From positions 682,001 through 746,000 of the forward strand of contig JANEZZ010000404.1 of NCBI GenBank assembly GCA_026122225.1: a stretch of DNA of 64,000 nucleotides, written 5' to 3'. Positions 1 through 11,851 of the stretch are shown one piece after another. Source of the DNA: Heloderma charlesbogerti. Lineage: Eukaryota; Chordata; Lepidosauria; Squamata; Helodermatidae. How positions within the stretch are numbered: the stretch's first letter is position 1; each line of letters starts with the position of its first letter. The notes beneath the pieces are model-generated. The model saw nothing but the letters and a program-made list of their open reading frames with translations, was not told the DNA's origin and made no database searches. A program made the translations under genes and the position numbers.

Positions 1-1660
1 ATATTCGAGCGCGCATTGTTATGAAAATGCTGTCGCCTACTTGAGAGTTGATGTATCATTAAACGCACTTTGTCCTTGAAAGCAGATTTGGGGGCATCAA
101 TCTCTTCCCAGGAAAATGCGGGGGTGGGGTGGGGGACCTGGATTGAAAACATCTCTTTCTTGAAAGGGGCAGGACAGGGTTCATTACGATCGGCAAGGGG
201 GGGTTAGCTGGAAAAACACAGGGGGGGGGCTCGCGATCGTTTGGGAGAATTTGGCTCGCTCAGGTTGGAGTTGAGACTTCTTTCGCAGCAAATTCCGGGC
301 GTGGTTCCGAGGAGGCGGCTTTGGGGCTGGCGCTCCGGCCTAAGGAAGCCCCCCTTGCCCCTCGCCCCCTGCCCCTCGCCCCCTTCCTCCAATCTCGCCT
401 CTCTTCTCCCGGCCACCGCTGGGAGACAAAAAGTGAGCTGGAAAATTCGCGAAGGCACTTCGGTAACCCGGCCCCGCTCACCCCCGACGCGGCTCCCGTT
501 TCCAGGAGCGGATGGCTCGCCATAATTACAATGTGATTCGGTAATTATTCCTCGCCTTTTAATTATTTAAAGCCGACACACTGAATCCTGCATTGTGACC
601 AATAAATGTGGCAGCCCTGGACGTCCCCCCCACACACATTTGCCTTTAATTAGACTTTGCCCTTTGCAGAGGAGCGAGCCCCTTTCTGTGGTACCCCCAG
701 CCGGCTCCTGAACCCCCTGCAAACCCAGTCTCCTCCCCCCACCCCCCAAAAACCAAACGTGTAGTTAAATATTTATTAGCCGTTATTATTGTTGCGCCAA
801 GCGCCGGGCCCGGCTGCGAAGCGAAGCCGCCTGCCCTGGCGAGGAACTTCAAAAGATGGAGCCCTTTCATAAGATCCAGCCGGAGAGGTTGGGGAGGGGG
901 GCGCAGGCCGCCCCCCACGGAGACAGGCGCTTTATGCATTATTTTAATATGTTTTTTAAGACAAAAGTGAGGCTTTTGGTATTAATTTGATGGAATGCTT
1001 TTTTGATTCAAAGGAAGGGGTGGTGGGGGTGTTTCCTTCGTGTGTGTGGAATGTTAAAAAAAATTATTAGAATAATTCACAAGCCTGGATGGTATCATGA
1101 GCTGGTTTGAGTTGAATATCTATGCAAAAAAACCCAACAACAAATAAACCTGGAGATTAAATATAATTTTAAATACTTACAAAGCGCCCTATTAATCCGA
1201 TCTCCCCTCTCCCCCTCCCTCGCCCCCCCATCCCCGCCCGCCCTTCGCCCCAGGCCTCTTAACCTCTGCAGAGCAGTTGATATTAGACCCGTCTGTTAGC
1301 CCAGAGTGTCAATTGCAAAAGCAACCCCGAGAAGGGGTGGGGGTGGGGTGGGGGTGGGGAAGCGCAGAGGGAGGGAAAGTTTGCAACACGGAGGGAAGTT
1401 GCTCTGGCTTCCTGACAGACGATCGAGTCATCAGGGGACCCCGAAGTGTTTCAGGGAAAACAATTTAAAATCGTAGCAGATCGTTTACTCCAGTGCCACC
1501 CCGGGGCGGCCCATTCCGAGGAGTGGGGAGGGCAGTGTAGCCTCAGGAACGAATTTGGGAGGCCGACGAAGGGCCACAGACGAAGCAAGCGCCGCGTGTA
1601 AAGAGACCCATACTCCTTGCTCACGTTTAAGTAAAAATCTTTTTCAATAAACAGCTCACG
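1..1660. promoter_or_regulatory. Candidate conserved regulatory block downstream of MAP2K5, toward SKOR1
   Basis: This is repeat-free DNA with alternating composition. A GC-rich stretch (300-520) is followed by AT-rich islands holding homeodomain-type cores, including TAATTA near 524-545, TTTAATTA near 558, TTTAATTAGA near 646 and ATGCATTATTTTAAT near 934. Another dense block is 1080-1200. There is no open frame with recognised homology and no transposon signature. Such alternation is typical of conserved noncoding elements beside developmental regulators. SKOR1 is the expected neighbour from vertebrate gene order; regulatory function is inferred and conservation was not tested. Confidence 0.4.
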
Positions 1661-2420
1661 AAGATCGGCCACGAAGCCCCCGACCCGCCCTTGAACTGCC
1701 CGGGTTGCGTGTCAGGAGAGGACTCGCGAGTCTGGCTGAAGGGGTCGTGAGTCCAGACAAGTCTGGGCACAGCTCTGTAGCTCTCTTGGGAAAGGGTGAG
1801 GCTCTTAGCTACCCCGTGGAATATCGCGGGGAGGCGAGGAAAAGGAGCAAACGCCACTGGCCGATCGGAGCATTCTCCTGCCAGGTCCCGAAGGCCCGAG
1901 ATGAGAAGCAGCCCCGGTCCTGTTGCGGGTGAAACCACCATCGGAACCCGAGCACGCCCCGCCCCGCCCCAAGCCCCCAGGCGAGCAAAGGCCCCGCCAG
2001 AGCAGCCTTGCTCGGAGGCAGGCCTCGGCTCGGCGGCTCGCCCAGCGCCCAGGAGGCGCGAGGCAGCCAGCCAGGCCTGTACGCTCGAGCCGCGGGGCTT
2101 CGCTTGGGCCCGCCAAGGCCTCGGGGTCTTTTCTGGCCCCGTCTGGGCAGCTTTGTGGGGGCGCGTCGCGGGGATGATGGGCCGTCCAGTCCCAGAGGCT
2201 CCGAGTGGGTGGCGACAGCGCCGCGGGAGGCCGAGGCCGAGGCCGCCGGCGCAGGAGCTGACCGGCCCTTCGGAGCCGCCGCAGGAGGTAGCGCAGCCCT
2301 CGCCCTCGGCGCGTTGCCCGGCGATGCTCTGTCCCAGGTGCTGAAACGAGGCGTCGCCAGGCCCGGGGGGATGCCGGGTGGGTCAGGCGAAGGGCTCTGG
2401 GTCACTTGCCTCGTCCCCTT
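1660..2420. promoter_or_regulatory. CpG-island-like segment
   Basis: A strongly GC-rich and CpG-rich stretch, densest at 1940-2380, with many GGCGG/GGCCG motifs and long overlapping open frames on both strands. None of the frames resembles a known protein; they follow from low stop-codon frequency in GC-rich DNA. It could be a promoter of SKOR1, of a long noncoding RNA, or a developmental CpG island. Nothing decides the transcribed strand. Confidence 0.55.
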
Positions 2421-4000
2421 AAGAAAGGAAGCGACACCCCCACCCCCAGTGCTTTCTACGAGCTCACAAAAGGGGCGAACAGGACAGGCACTGCCGGGCC
2501 ACAACGCCAGCCTTTTCAGCCCCCCCCCCGTCTCCCTTACACAGGGATTTAGAGGAAAGAAAGTTTGGGGACAACACAGAATCCAGAATACACATTCTGT
2601 GGCCCCTCACCAACCAAACCCGCAAAATATGCCATGCTCAGGGAGGGATGGGAGCGGGGGCGGGGTTATACGCTTGCTTGCGTTTCTTTCGCCAGTGCTA
2701 AACCGCAGGCTGAAATAAACTTATTTCTAATTCTGTTTCAGGATTATGGGGCGGGGGGAGCAAAGCGGGGGCGGGAAGAATGAACAAGAAGTCAAGCAAG
2801 GAGTATTCAGATTCTTTCTTGTGACCTTCCCGCACCCCGAGCTCTTGGATTTCTATCCAGGGAAAGCCAACAACAGCAACAACCAAGGAGTGGAAACCTG
2901 TTGTCTTGGCTAGCACAGGATCGGGGCCCAGCCTTATGACCCTCTTCCCTGCCTCCACCCAGAGCACAGAGGAAGGGGGGGGGCTGGGAAGGTGTCCGCT
3001 CCCCGCTTTCGTTTCATTGCTTCTCTTAAGCTCCTTGCTATCCCATATCTTTTAACAGTTGAATTAACTGCAGTTTTTTTTGTCAGTTAATTAGGTTTAA
3101 TTTACATAATTAGTACAGTATAAGGAGTATTGGGGATAATCAGGAGGTACGTCTCGCTTACTGTGTAAACACGGATTCGGAATTAAAAATCAGATGTAAT
3201 TAAGGCGTGGACGTGCGCGTGCGTGTGTGCTGGATTTAATTGTAACAATTTCTAATTAAAACTCAATGATCACCCAATGCAAAGGATTGGGGGGTGGATA
3301 TACATTTGGTGGGGGGAAGAGTTGAGGAGATGGTGAAAGTCTCCACTTTTATTTCTTGTTTTGAAATATGGGTGCTTGGAGCTCAGGGAACTGGTACATG
3401 AAGACCAGCGAAGTTTGGGGTGGGCTGGCCCGGGCCTAGGTCCTGTATCTTTAACCAGGAGCAGGGAAGAAAGTGCAGGCATGAGCTGGGCCTCTTGTGC
3501 GCAAGGAAGACAATCTTTGCGCAACATGTACAATTAATATAAGGGAGTCATCACCTTAAGATGCTGCAGTTGCAACCTGTGTAAATGGATTTTCAAAAGG
3601 TATTGGATGAATGTAAGAGGGACAGGGCCTCAGTTGCGACTAGCCAAAATAACCCGAAGTGGAACTCAGTGTACATAGACACGAGTCTGTCTCTAACTTC
3701 CAGATGCTGGAAATTAATAGCAGGGGTGGAATCTCTGGACCTTCCTGAAGAATCTCTTTGCCCCATCAGATGAGGAGGGAGCTGGACCACTGGCCTGACT
3801 CTGAGGGCCCATGGCCACTCTTCAGGCTTGGACACACAGACTCCGTCCTTGTTGGTATACCCTCCCCCGGGACAAATTAATGTCCCTCTAAATGGACTGA
3901 CTTTGAAAGCCAGGGAGGCTGCTCGTCTGGTGTACAACTGAAAGGAAAAGTGGGGCCTCTCCCACACCTCTCCAGTCCTGCCTCAGCCAATAGCCTATAC
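2421..4000. promoter_or_regulatory. Noncoding interval with AT-rich homeodomain-motif block
   Basis: No gene or repeat was recognised. The part at 3045-3265 stands out: it holds at least six TAATT/AATTA cores in about 220 bases (for example near 3088, 3108, 3199 and 3255), in otherwise GC-balanced flanks. It looks like a conserved enhancer, but that is an inference from composition only. The segment 3300-4000 shows nothing distinctive. Confidence 0.35.
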
Positions 4001-4007
4001 ATCCCCA

Positions 4008-4074
4008 CCATCCATCCATCCATCCATCCATCCATCCATCTATCTATCCATCCATCCATCCTTCCACCCATCCA
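4008..4074. repeat. (CCAT)n tetranucleotide microsatellite
   Basis: About 15 tandem copies of CATC/CCAT, with a few TATC variants in the middle and a CTTCCACC interruption near the end. Confidence 0.97.
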
Positions 4075-5237
4075 TCTGCGATAGAAAAAACTCGGCAGTG
4101 CCTCAGGCCTGTCAGACTGATGGGGCATGTGGCACCGGGCTCGGTGGGCTGGAGAGCCAGAAAGGGGGGGGGTGCAATTCATTTCCTCATCATGATGGCT
4201 AACCTCTGGCCACCCATTCAGTCGCAATCTGATGGTGTCTGAATGGTTGAATTCTACCACCACCACCACCACCCCTTTTTGGACGAAGCGGCAGGGCCCT
4301 CGCTTCTCGATGCCTGGGCCCCGGTCCTCCTGTTGTGGGAGAGTAGTTCGCACAGGGGAATGGATGAGGGGTTAAAAATTTGTGGCGCTAGCCCTTGCAC
4401 GTTTGAAGCACACAGGAAAAACCGGTGTTAAATGCAAATCGGCGAGGGCAGGGGCAAGGGATTGTGGCCTCGGTTTTGCTGTGTGCACTTCAAAGGCCCG
4501 ACCGTTAATTGGAAAGGTGGATTCTCTGGGGGGTTAGGGGAAGTTTCAAAAGTCCCTTATTCAGATTTTAAAAGGGGTGAGATGGGGATGGGGGCTACAT
4601 CGCCTATAAACTGCTTCGTATCTTTCAGCTCATCCTGCATATTCAGTGTGTGTGGCGGGTGTGTGGGTCTGCTTTGAACCCTTTCCCTATTCGTTTGTAT
4701 TCCAAAACAAAGCAGAAGGGAGTATGGAAATATTCCTACGTATAAATTCACACTCCTTGTATTCCCTGTTTATTAATCCAGCAACCCTTCTCCCCGGCTG
4801 GTAATCCGTATTTTTTTAGCCATTATGGTAATCACAACAACAGCAACAACAACAGCTGCAACGACATTTGAAAACATACTGCATAGAACTGAAATCTAGA
4901 AACTTTCCCCTCAAATCCGTTTGAGGGGAAAGTGCCAATGGGCGCCCACTCTTATTAGCGCCGATTGACAGTCCTTGGTGTGGGTTAGACGTCTTTGCAA
5001 GCCCATCAGCATGCACTGAAGCACAGTGAGGAGCTCGTCCTGGTATTATGCTTTTGGTGCTGAGTGCATATAACGGGGTGCTAAAAGGCTGCCATGGGGG
5101 GCACGAACACTAGCGTGAACGGGTCTCCTGACTTTGCCCCTAGAATGTCTGGGCTTCAGCCTCTCCATGTTCACTCAGAGGCAGGTTCAGTGGAACTTGC
5201 ATTGCAGCAAGCCTGTTTCGGACTGCAGGCGTGCAGT
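4075..5237. other. Noncoding, nothing recognised
   Basis: No exon or transposon was recognised. It contains a short (CCA)n run at 4257-4273, an (AAC/CAG)-type run at 4835-4858, and a short inverted repeat at 4903-4934 (TTCCCCTCAAA...TTTGAGGGGAA) that could form a stem. Confidence 0.5.
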
Positions 5238-5327
5238 GCAAGTCTAGGCAAGTTTACTCGGAAGTAAGACCCGCTGCGCTCAATGGTACTGACCAGCAGG
5301 CAAGTGCGCTAGGATTGGATCGCAGCC
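5238..5327 (+). mobile_element. Fold-back MITE, squamate 'tactcagaagtaag' family
   Basis: It matches the pattern CTAGGCAAGTTTACTCGGAAGTAAGAC...CTAGGATTGGATCGCAGCCT, the same short element as 21824-21907. The two ends are imperfect inverted repeats around a central CAATGG. This element is very common in lizard DNA as I recall it; its class is uncertain. The copy is diverged and GC-rich. Confidence 0.6.
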
Positions 5328-6640
5328 TCCCTTTATTGCCCGAAGAGGATGAGGCACTTTGTCGTCCTTGGGGGGACTCTCACGCTGGGCGCGGTGGGGG
5401 GGGAGTAGAAGAAGGGACTTCTAAGCCCCCGGAGCCCCCCGCTTTCCCAAGAGCTGCGACCTCCCCATCCCCCTGAAGACCTTCCTTCCTTTCTCCGGGT
5501 TAAAACTCAGGGGCCCGTGTCATCTCTGTATAAATATCCCTCTATCGCGGAGGGGGGGCGGGGGGAAGCCCCCCCTCGCGCCCTGCTCGTTCCTGGAGGG
5601 GCTCCGCGCCGGCGGGAGATTGGCCCATAAATCACGGCGGTCTAATTCAGTGGAAGTTTAATAAACGCCTCCTATTGGAAACGAATGTTCCCCATTTAAC
5701 AGTTGTATCAGCACCATATAAAACCATGACCCCAATAAATTTCATTTTAGCGGCAGATCAATCCAGCCCTCGCCGATCGATCCGCGCTGGGGCCTCGCTC
5801 CGCCGATGCTGCCCGTCTGCCGGGCCGGCTCCTGGCGGGGAAAACAGCCTTTCGATTAGACTCTTTATTAGGAAAAGATTGCTCCGAGAAGGCCTGAAAA
5901 TTAAACGCTGACATTTTAATTACTGGACATTGATAAAAGAATCCGGGTAATGGCGCTTCACAGCCTCGGCACACCCGGCCGGGCCTGATGGAGTAATCAA
6001 CCTGGACGGGGCGGGCGGGGGTCAGAGGCGCCGGCAGGGAGGGGGGCGGCGCGGCGCGGCGGAGACCCCCGGCGGGGCGCGAGGGAGGAGCAGCCCCCTG
6101 CAGCTGGCCGAGGAGCGCCGGCTTCTGCCTGGCCCCAGGCCCAGACGGGGCGGGCGGGGGCCTTTCAGCACGATGGAGAGCGGCGCGGAGACCGAGGCGC
6201 GCGGGACGGCCCGAGCCTTGAGCAGCTCCGCCTCCCCCAAGTCGGACGCTGCCCCTTCCCCACCCGGCCCTGCCCAGCTCTTCGTGCTTGTCCAGTAGGA
6301 TGCGGGGGGGGGCTGCTTCCATCGCGGCCAGCGCCCCTCGAAGACTCGTACAGGAGCCCCCCTCCACCTCCCGCGGCCATTAACTCCTCCGCACAGCCCA
6401 GAATTACTTCGGTGCCTCCACGCCCGCCCCCCGGGGGTCGAGACTTAGAAACACCGTCTCCCGTAGTGGGAACCAGGAGAACTCTTCGAGGACCGCGACT
6501 CAGAAGGAGGCAGGGCCGCCGTCCCCCCAGACTCCTCCGGGAAAGTAGCGCCCCCCTCGCCCCCCCCACGCCCCAACTGCGACTTGGCCCCCGCCTCTCT
6601 GACTGCTCCCTCTGGCTGGGAGAGGCGCTGCGGGAGATCT
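5328..6640. promoter_or_regulatory. CpG-island cluster with embedded AT-rich motifs
   Basis: The GC- and CpG-rich parts (5380-5480, 5545-5640, 5990-6610) surround an AT-richer core at 5640-5985. The core has motifs such as CCATAAA, TTTAATAAACG, CCAATAAATTTCATTTTA and CATTTTAATTACTGG. The CCATAAA/TTTAAT and TAATTA motifs are Hox/homeodomain-like. Long frames on both strands (for example 5747-6367 minus) show no recognisable domain. It is the best candidate here for a promoter or regulatory island associated with the expected SKOR1 gene; this is inference. Confidence 0.5.
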
Positions 6641-7680
6641 TGGGAAGTGAGGGTTGCGAAATGAAATTTACACGATCAATAGACAAGAGTTTATTGATTA
6701 GGTTAAAACAGTGCCTTCTTCGGCAGCCGGGCTAGGCGAAAACGAGCTAAAAGGGAACAATTAATGCTTTCGTTAGCCCTCCTTTCTACACACGCACACA
6801 CACAGAGCCCTTTGACACGCGGGGAGAGATGGAGGTGCGTGAAGGAATGACCCCTTGGGAGGAGAAGAGAACGCTTGGAGAAGTGGCTGAAAAACCAGGA
6901 GAGGGGGAAGAAGAGGGGAGGAGGGATGCCAGCTCTTCTAGTCCAGGATCTGCTGGAAATCGGTGCTGGGGCCTTGGTACACATAACCAAATACGCAGAG
7001 ACAGGCAAACCAGAGGTGGTCTTTCACTCACCTGTCTTTAGAGTTGGTTCATCTAGTCTGTCTGATTGTCTCTCTCCCTCTCAGCTGGAATGTGGAGTGG
7101 ATCAGCTGTTGAGAATTCCTCCCCCCACCCCAACACAAGCCTTTTAAAAACCCTAGACATTCATTTTCCATTAAAAATCTCTTGGGCTGACCAGCCACTT
7201 ATAAACCTTGAACTTTCTCTCTAGGATTCCAGCTCAGAGCTGCTGCAGCGGTGAAAAAGCTGGGGTGAGCGGCAAGGGTTTGTTCTTCAATAGCAAGGAA
7301 GGCTCAACTCATAAATCCTGTCTTTAGCTTGCACTTGTAGTTTATGGGCCTACCCTTTAGTGAAGGTAAAGTCCCCAGTCAGTACAAATCTTTGGCAATT
7401 GTACAGCCACAATCCCACTCCTATAAAAATTAGACCAGGATCGTCCACAACTCTGCTGAGAAAGGAAAAACAAACAAACCGTGACTACAATTACTGTGGC
7501 AGCATCCTGTTCAGAATGTTAGATAAAGGTCCCTTGCCCCTTCTCACCTCACTTGCTGCCCTGAACCAGTCCCCAAGTGGAGACATGGTGCATCCAGCCC
7601 AGGACTTAATTTGGAGCCAAGGCTGGCCAGGTGACAGTCCTGGAATCTGTTTCCAGTGCCTTGGATCAGGTAGCAACGGT
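6641..7680. other. Noncoding, nothing recognised
   Basis: Contains a short CA run (6786-6805). No exon, repeat family or RNA gene could be supported. The section 6640-6780 still resembles the AT-rich parts of the preceding block. Confidence 0.5.
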
Positions 7681-7682
7681 AA

Positions 7683-7862
7683 TAATGTGATACTTAGCAT
7701 TTATATAGCCCTTTGAACACTCAAAGACATTTAGATTTTATCTTATCCATCTTTCCAACAATCTTGTTACAGATCGCAAGTTCTGTGCTTCCTGAGGTTA
7801 TGGCAGAGGTGAGATCTGAACTTCTAGATTCACAGTAGAGTATGTCACACTAATTCTGTCAT
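7683..7862 (+). repeat. Degenerate MIR/SINE-like ancient repeat
   Basis: The pattern 'gcatttatatagcccttt...caacaatctt...gaggttatggcagaggtgagatctgaac' is the same ancient interspersed family as 55118-55350 and 59203-59305. It is heavily diverged. Confidence 0.4.
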
Positions 7863-9030
7863 TTGAATGCAAATAGGAGTACCACTGTGCATGCGCAGAA
7901 TGAATACTTCCACCACTAAATAAGCACAGCCGGCTCTCAGGCAAGTAGAATTCGGGGGCTGAGCTTCCAGATCAGAGAGCACGGCCATTGGGCCTTGGCG
8001 CCTCTCTCATGCGATATGTCCTGATCAGGCCTGCGTGATGTATACTTACCTGGAGTTCATCTGCACTGCAGATAGGGCTGGTGTAGGGTCAGCGCTGCAG
8101 GAGCAGTGTTAGCTTTTTTAAAAAAAGGGAGAGATCCCATTTGTGTGATGAGTCCTTCTAAGGCAGTCTCAAGAGAAGATAACTTACAGACATGGCCTCC
8201 AGTGTGAATGAGGGGTGGTGGGGGGACAGGGACGATAAAGAATGATGGAATTTAAACTGGAAAACACCCAAGGACCATCTCTGCTAACTCTGTGCCAAAA
8301 TGCATCCACTGACTCCCCAAAGATAAATCCACACGATCCACTTAAGGGTTTGTGTCAGACTAGGGTAGGCTAGAATAACTGTTGACATGATGCAAGTTTT
8401 TTTTTTTAAAGACTTTCTTTAACATTAAACTTCTAACTTCATGAAACCTGGCAAAAGATGAGTTCTGGATGAGAAGATGCAGAAACAAGAACAGAACAAA
8501 ACAAACCTCAGCTCAGGGAAGATTTGACCATCTACCTACTCACCGCATGGTGAGTGCCAGTCGTGGTGCCTGGCTGACGCTCGGCTAGAATAAGGGGTTA
8601 TTATCTGGCAGAGTGACAAAGTGCCAGCGGACTCACTTTGTAACATTTTTAATTCCAAAGTAGCCTCTTGGTTGTAAAGTATCAGAGCACTGTGGATTTT
8701 GAAGGCCAAAACTTAATCATTTAATCAAATTAATATTCTAAGAAGCAACTAAAATAACACAGAGATGACATCATCTAAATAACTGGGTGGAATTTTATGA
8801 GGACAGATGATACTTTATATTAAATAAAAGAGTTTTATCTTCCTGTTCAGAAATAAAGTGAAAAGTAATCTTCCTCCTCTGACAGTTCTGAACATTCTGT
8901 CACTGCCCCATCCCTCTCGCTTAGAAAAATCAGGGTGTTTCCCATTTGAATAGGCAAGGAAGCATTCCTCCCAACCCGGGATGCTTCGTGTGGATCTGTT
9001 ACCCTGAACACTTTTTAACTACCTTCCAGT
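7863..9030. other. Noncoding, nothing recognised
   Basis: No open frame with homology and no clear repeat. The AT-rich section 8690-8880 could be an old conserved element but gives no specific evidence. Confidence 0.45.
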
Positions 9031-9085
9031 CCTTGCATCTGATGAAATAGATTCTAGGCCACAAAAGCTTATGCAACAGATCGGG
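9031..9085 (+). ncRNA. Degenerate hammerhead-ribozyme motif, Penelope-like fragment
   Basis: CTGATGA (9039-9045) is followed by an eroded stem II and then CACAAAAGCTTATGC, where a functional motif would have CGAAA. The wider pattern (CTTGCATCTGATGAAAT...AAGCTTATGC) is that of reptile repeats I associate with Penelope-like element terminal repeats. The GAAA box is lost here, so activity is unlikely. Confidence 0.5.
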
Positions 9086-9812
9086 CCTCAGAAGTTTGCC
9101 ATCTAGTGGAGTATATTAAGCAGGAAAAAAGCCCAGAAAGGCTGGAGGGAATTAATGCGCTTATTTCAAATTTCTTTGGTTTGTACAAATATACAGGTGA
9201 GTGTATAATGTGAAGTCATGTGGTGTTATGCTGTGCCATGTTTTGGAGGGGGCGATTGTATATGGGGCCAGTGTGGGTGTGTTGGCCAAGGTGGGGTACT
9301 GAAGCTAAAGTTCTTGTCCAAAGGCTTTTTGAATCAAGAAGAGCAAAATGGACAGAGAGCTGCTCATTACAACAAGAATCCAGGAGGTTGCTCCAGTTTC
9401 TTGGAGGGTTGAGATTTATTGCTTTACTTTCTGGCAACACTGCTGCTGCCTGGGCCAGGACCTGCGTTGTTTGCTTAAGGGAATAAGAGCACCACCTGCA
9501 AGGAGCCAGAACCCATTTTCCAGACCAGGGTTTTGTGTTTTCTACAGAGCAGGAGTCTGGTGGCCTCTGAGCCACGGCTGAGAGTGATTATCTCTTTTTT
9601 TTGGTGGTGGTGGTGGGGAGCTACTAGGCCCTGGTTTGTGACATCTGTGGCCCATCCACAGATAGAAAATCTGGAGAATTTTGTTAAGCTGTGGTTGGTT
9701 GCTCCATGAAGGACTCACTGAGGTTATCTCATTATGATACTCAGCTGGATGGGCTACATGTGTTTAATGTTGTCTTTTAGTCAATCTTTTGTAATTACTT
9801 TGTCCTTGTCCA
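9086..9812. other. Noncoding, nothing recognised
   Basis: Overlapping frames on both strands at 9216-9581 have no recognisable domain. A (GGT)n run lies at 9601-9616. Confidence 0.45.
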
Positions 9813-10239
9813 CAGAATCATAGAATAGTAGAGTTGGAAGGGGCCTGTAAGACCACTGAGTCCAACCCCCTGCTCAATGCAGGAATCCAAGTCAGAGCAT
9901 CCCGGACAGATGGCTGTCCAGCCTCACCTTGAATGCCTCCAGTGTGGGAGAGCCCACTACCTCCCTAGGTCATGGGTTCCATTGTCGTATTGCTCTAACA
10001 GTCAGGACGTTTTTCCTGATATTCAACTGGAATCTGGCATCCTGTAACTTGAGCCCATTATTCCGAGTCCTGCACTCTGGGATAATCGAGAAGAGATCCT
10101 GGCCTTCCTCTCTGGGACAACCTTTCAAGTACTTGAAGAGTGCTGTCATATCTCCTCTCAGTCTTCTCTTCTCAAGGCTAAACATGCCCAGTTCTTTCAG
10201 TCTCTCCTCATAGGGCTTTGTTTCCAGTCCCCTGATCAT

Positions 10240-11773
10240 CTGCGTTGCCCTCCTCTGAACCCTCTCCAGTTTGTCTGCATCCTTCTTAAAGTGTGGTGCC
10301 CAGAACTGGACACAGTACTCCAGATGAGGCCTAACCAGGGCTGAGTAGAGGGGACTAGTATTTCACATGATTTGGAAGCTATACTTCTATTAATGCAGCC
10401 CAAAATAGCATTGGCCTTTTTTGCAGCCACACCACATTGTTGGCTCATCTTCAGCTTATGATCTACAACAATTCCAAGTTCCTTCTTGCTTGTAGTATTG
10501 TTGAGCCACATATCCCCCATCTTGTAACTGTGCATTTGGTTTCTTTTTCCGAGGTACAGAACTTGGCATTTCTCCCTATTAAATTTCATTCTGTTGTTTT
10601 CAGCCCAGCACTCCAGCCTCTCAAGATCACTTTGAATTTGTTCCTGTCATCCAGGGCACTAGCAATCCTGCCCAATTTTGTGTCATCTGCAAATTTGTTC
10701 AGCTTTCCCTGCACCTCCTCCTCCAAGTCATTAATAAAAATGTTGAAGAACACTCAGCCCAGGACTGAGCCCTGCAGTACCCTACTTGTTACCTCTCCCC
10801 AGTTGGAGAAGGTCCCATTGATAAGCACTCCTTGAGTCCGATTCTGTAGCCAACTGTGGATCCACTGGATTGTTGTTTCATCTAGCCCACTTCGAGCTAG
10901 TTTGCTCATCAGGATATCATGGGGCACTTTGTCGAAAGCTTTGCTGAAGTCGAGGTATTTTATGTCTACAGCATTCCCACGGTCCACAAGGGAGGTTACT
11001 TGATCAAAAAATGAGATCAGATTCATCTGGCAGGATTTGTTCTTGACAAATCCATGTTGGCTTCGAGTAATCACTGCATTGTTTTCAAGGTGCCTACAGG
11101 TGGATTGCTTTATAATCTGCTCCATAATTTTCCCAGGGATTGATGTCAGAGTGACTGGTCTGTAGTTCTCAGGTTCCCCCCTTTTACCCTTTTTTAAAGA
11201 TAGGGACAACATTAGCTTCCTCCAGTCATCTGGCACCTGTCCTCCATGATTTCTCAGAGATAATAGACAGTAGTTCTGAGAGTTCTTCTGCCAGTTCCTT
11301 TATTACTCTAGGATGCAGTTCATCTGGCCCTGGAGATTTGAACTCCTTCAAAGTAATTAGGTGTTCCTTGACCAATCAATCTCAAGCTTCAATCCTGCCC
11401 CTTCAGCCTGTACTTCGCCTATGCCAGGGGGGTCACAGACCCTGTTTCGAGATAAGACTGAGCCAAAGTAGGAATTGAGCACTTCTGCCTTTTCTTTGTC
11501 ATCTGTTATCATGTTGCCATCCTTATGTAATAGCTGAACAACCATTTCTTTCCTCTGTCTTTTACTATGCACAGAGCTGAAGAAAGCCTTTTTGTTGTTT
11601 TTAGCATCTCTCACTAAGATCAGCTTGTTCTCAGCTTTAGCCTTCCTGACGCCATCCCTGCAATTCTGTGCTACCTGCCTGTACTCTTCCTTTGTAGCTT
11701 GGCCTTCCTTCCACTTCCTATATGTGTCCTTTTTTGTTTTCAGGTCATTTCTAAGCTTTTTGTGAAGCCACAT
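10240..11773 (-). pseudogene. CR1 ORF2 reverse transcriptase remnant
   Basis: The frames 11773-11357 and 11236-10754 contain MPDDWRKLMLSLSLKKGKRG, SQHGFVKNKSC, YLDFSKAFDKVPHDIL and LQNRTQGVLINGTFSNWG. A broken FADDT-equivalent follows near 10690. The frame 10589-10236 carries the C-terminal CQVLYLGKRNQMHSY region. Several stops and shifts interrupt it. Confidence 0.92.
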
Positions 11774-11851
11774 TGGCTTCTTCTGTTGTCTTCCACCTTT
11801 TCTTCTTGTTGGAATTGTTTGTGCCTTGAGAATTTCCTTTTTAAAAAACTC

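Noticed and set aside
2008..2718. 236-codon open frame in the CpG island
   Set aside because: Arg/Pro/Gly/Ala-rich from CpG-rich DNA, with equally long frames on the other strand and no recognisable domain.
5747..6367. 206-codon minus-strand frame, considered as a SKOR1 exon
   Set aside because: No Ski/Sno-like or SKOR1 N-terminal residues were seen; the composition is that of a CpG island.
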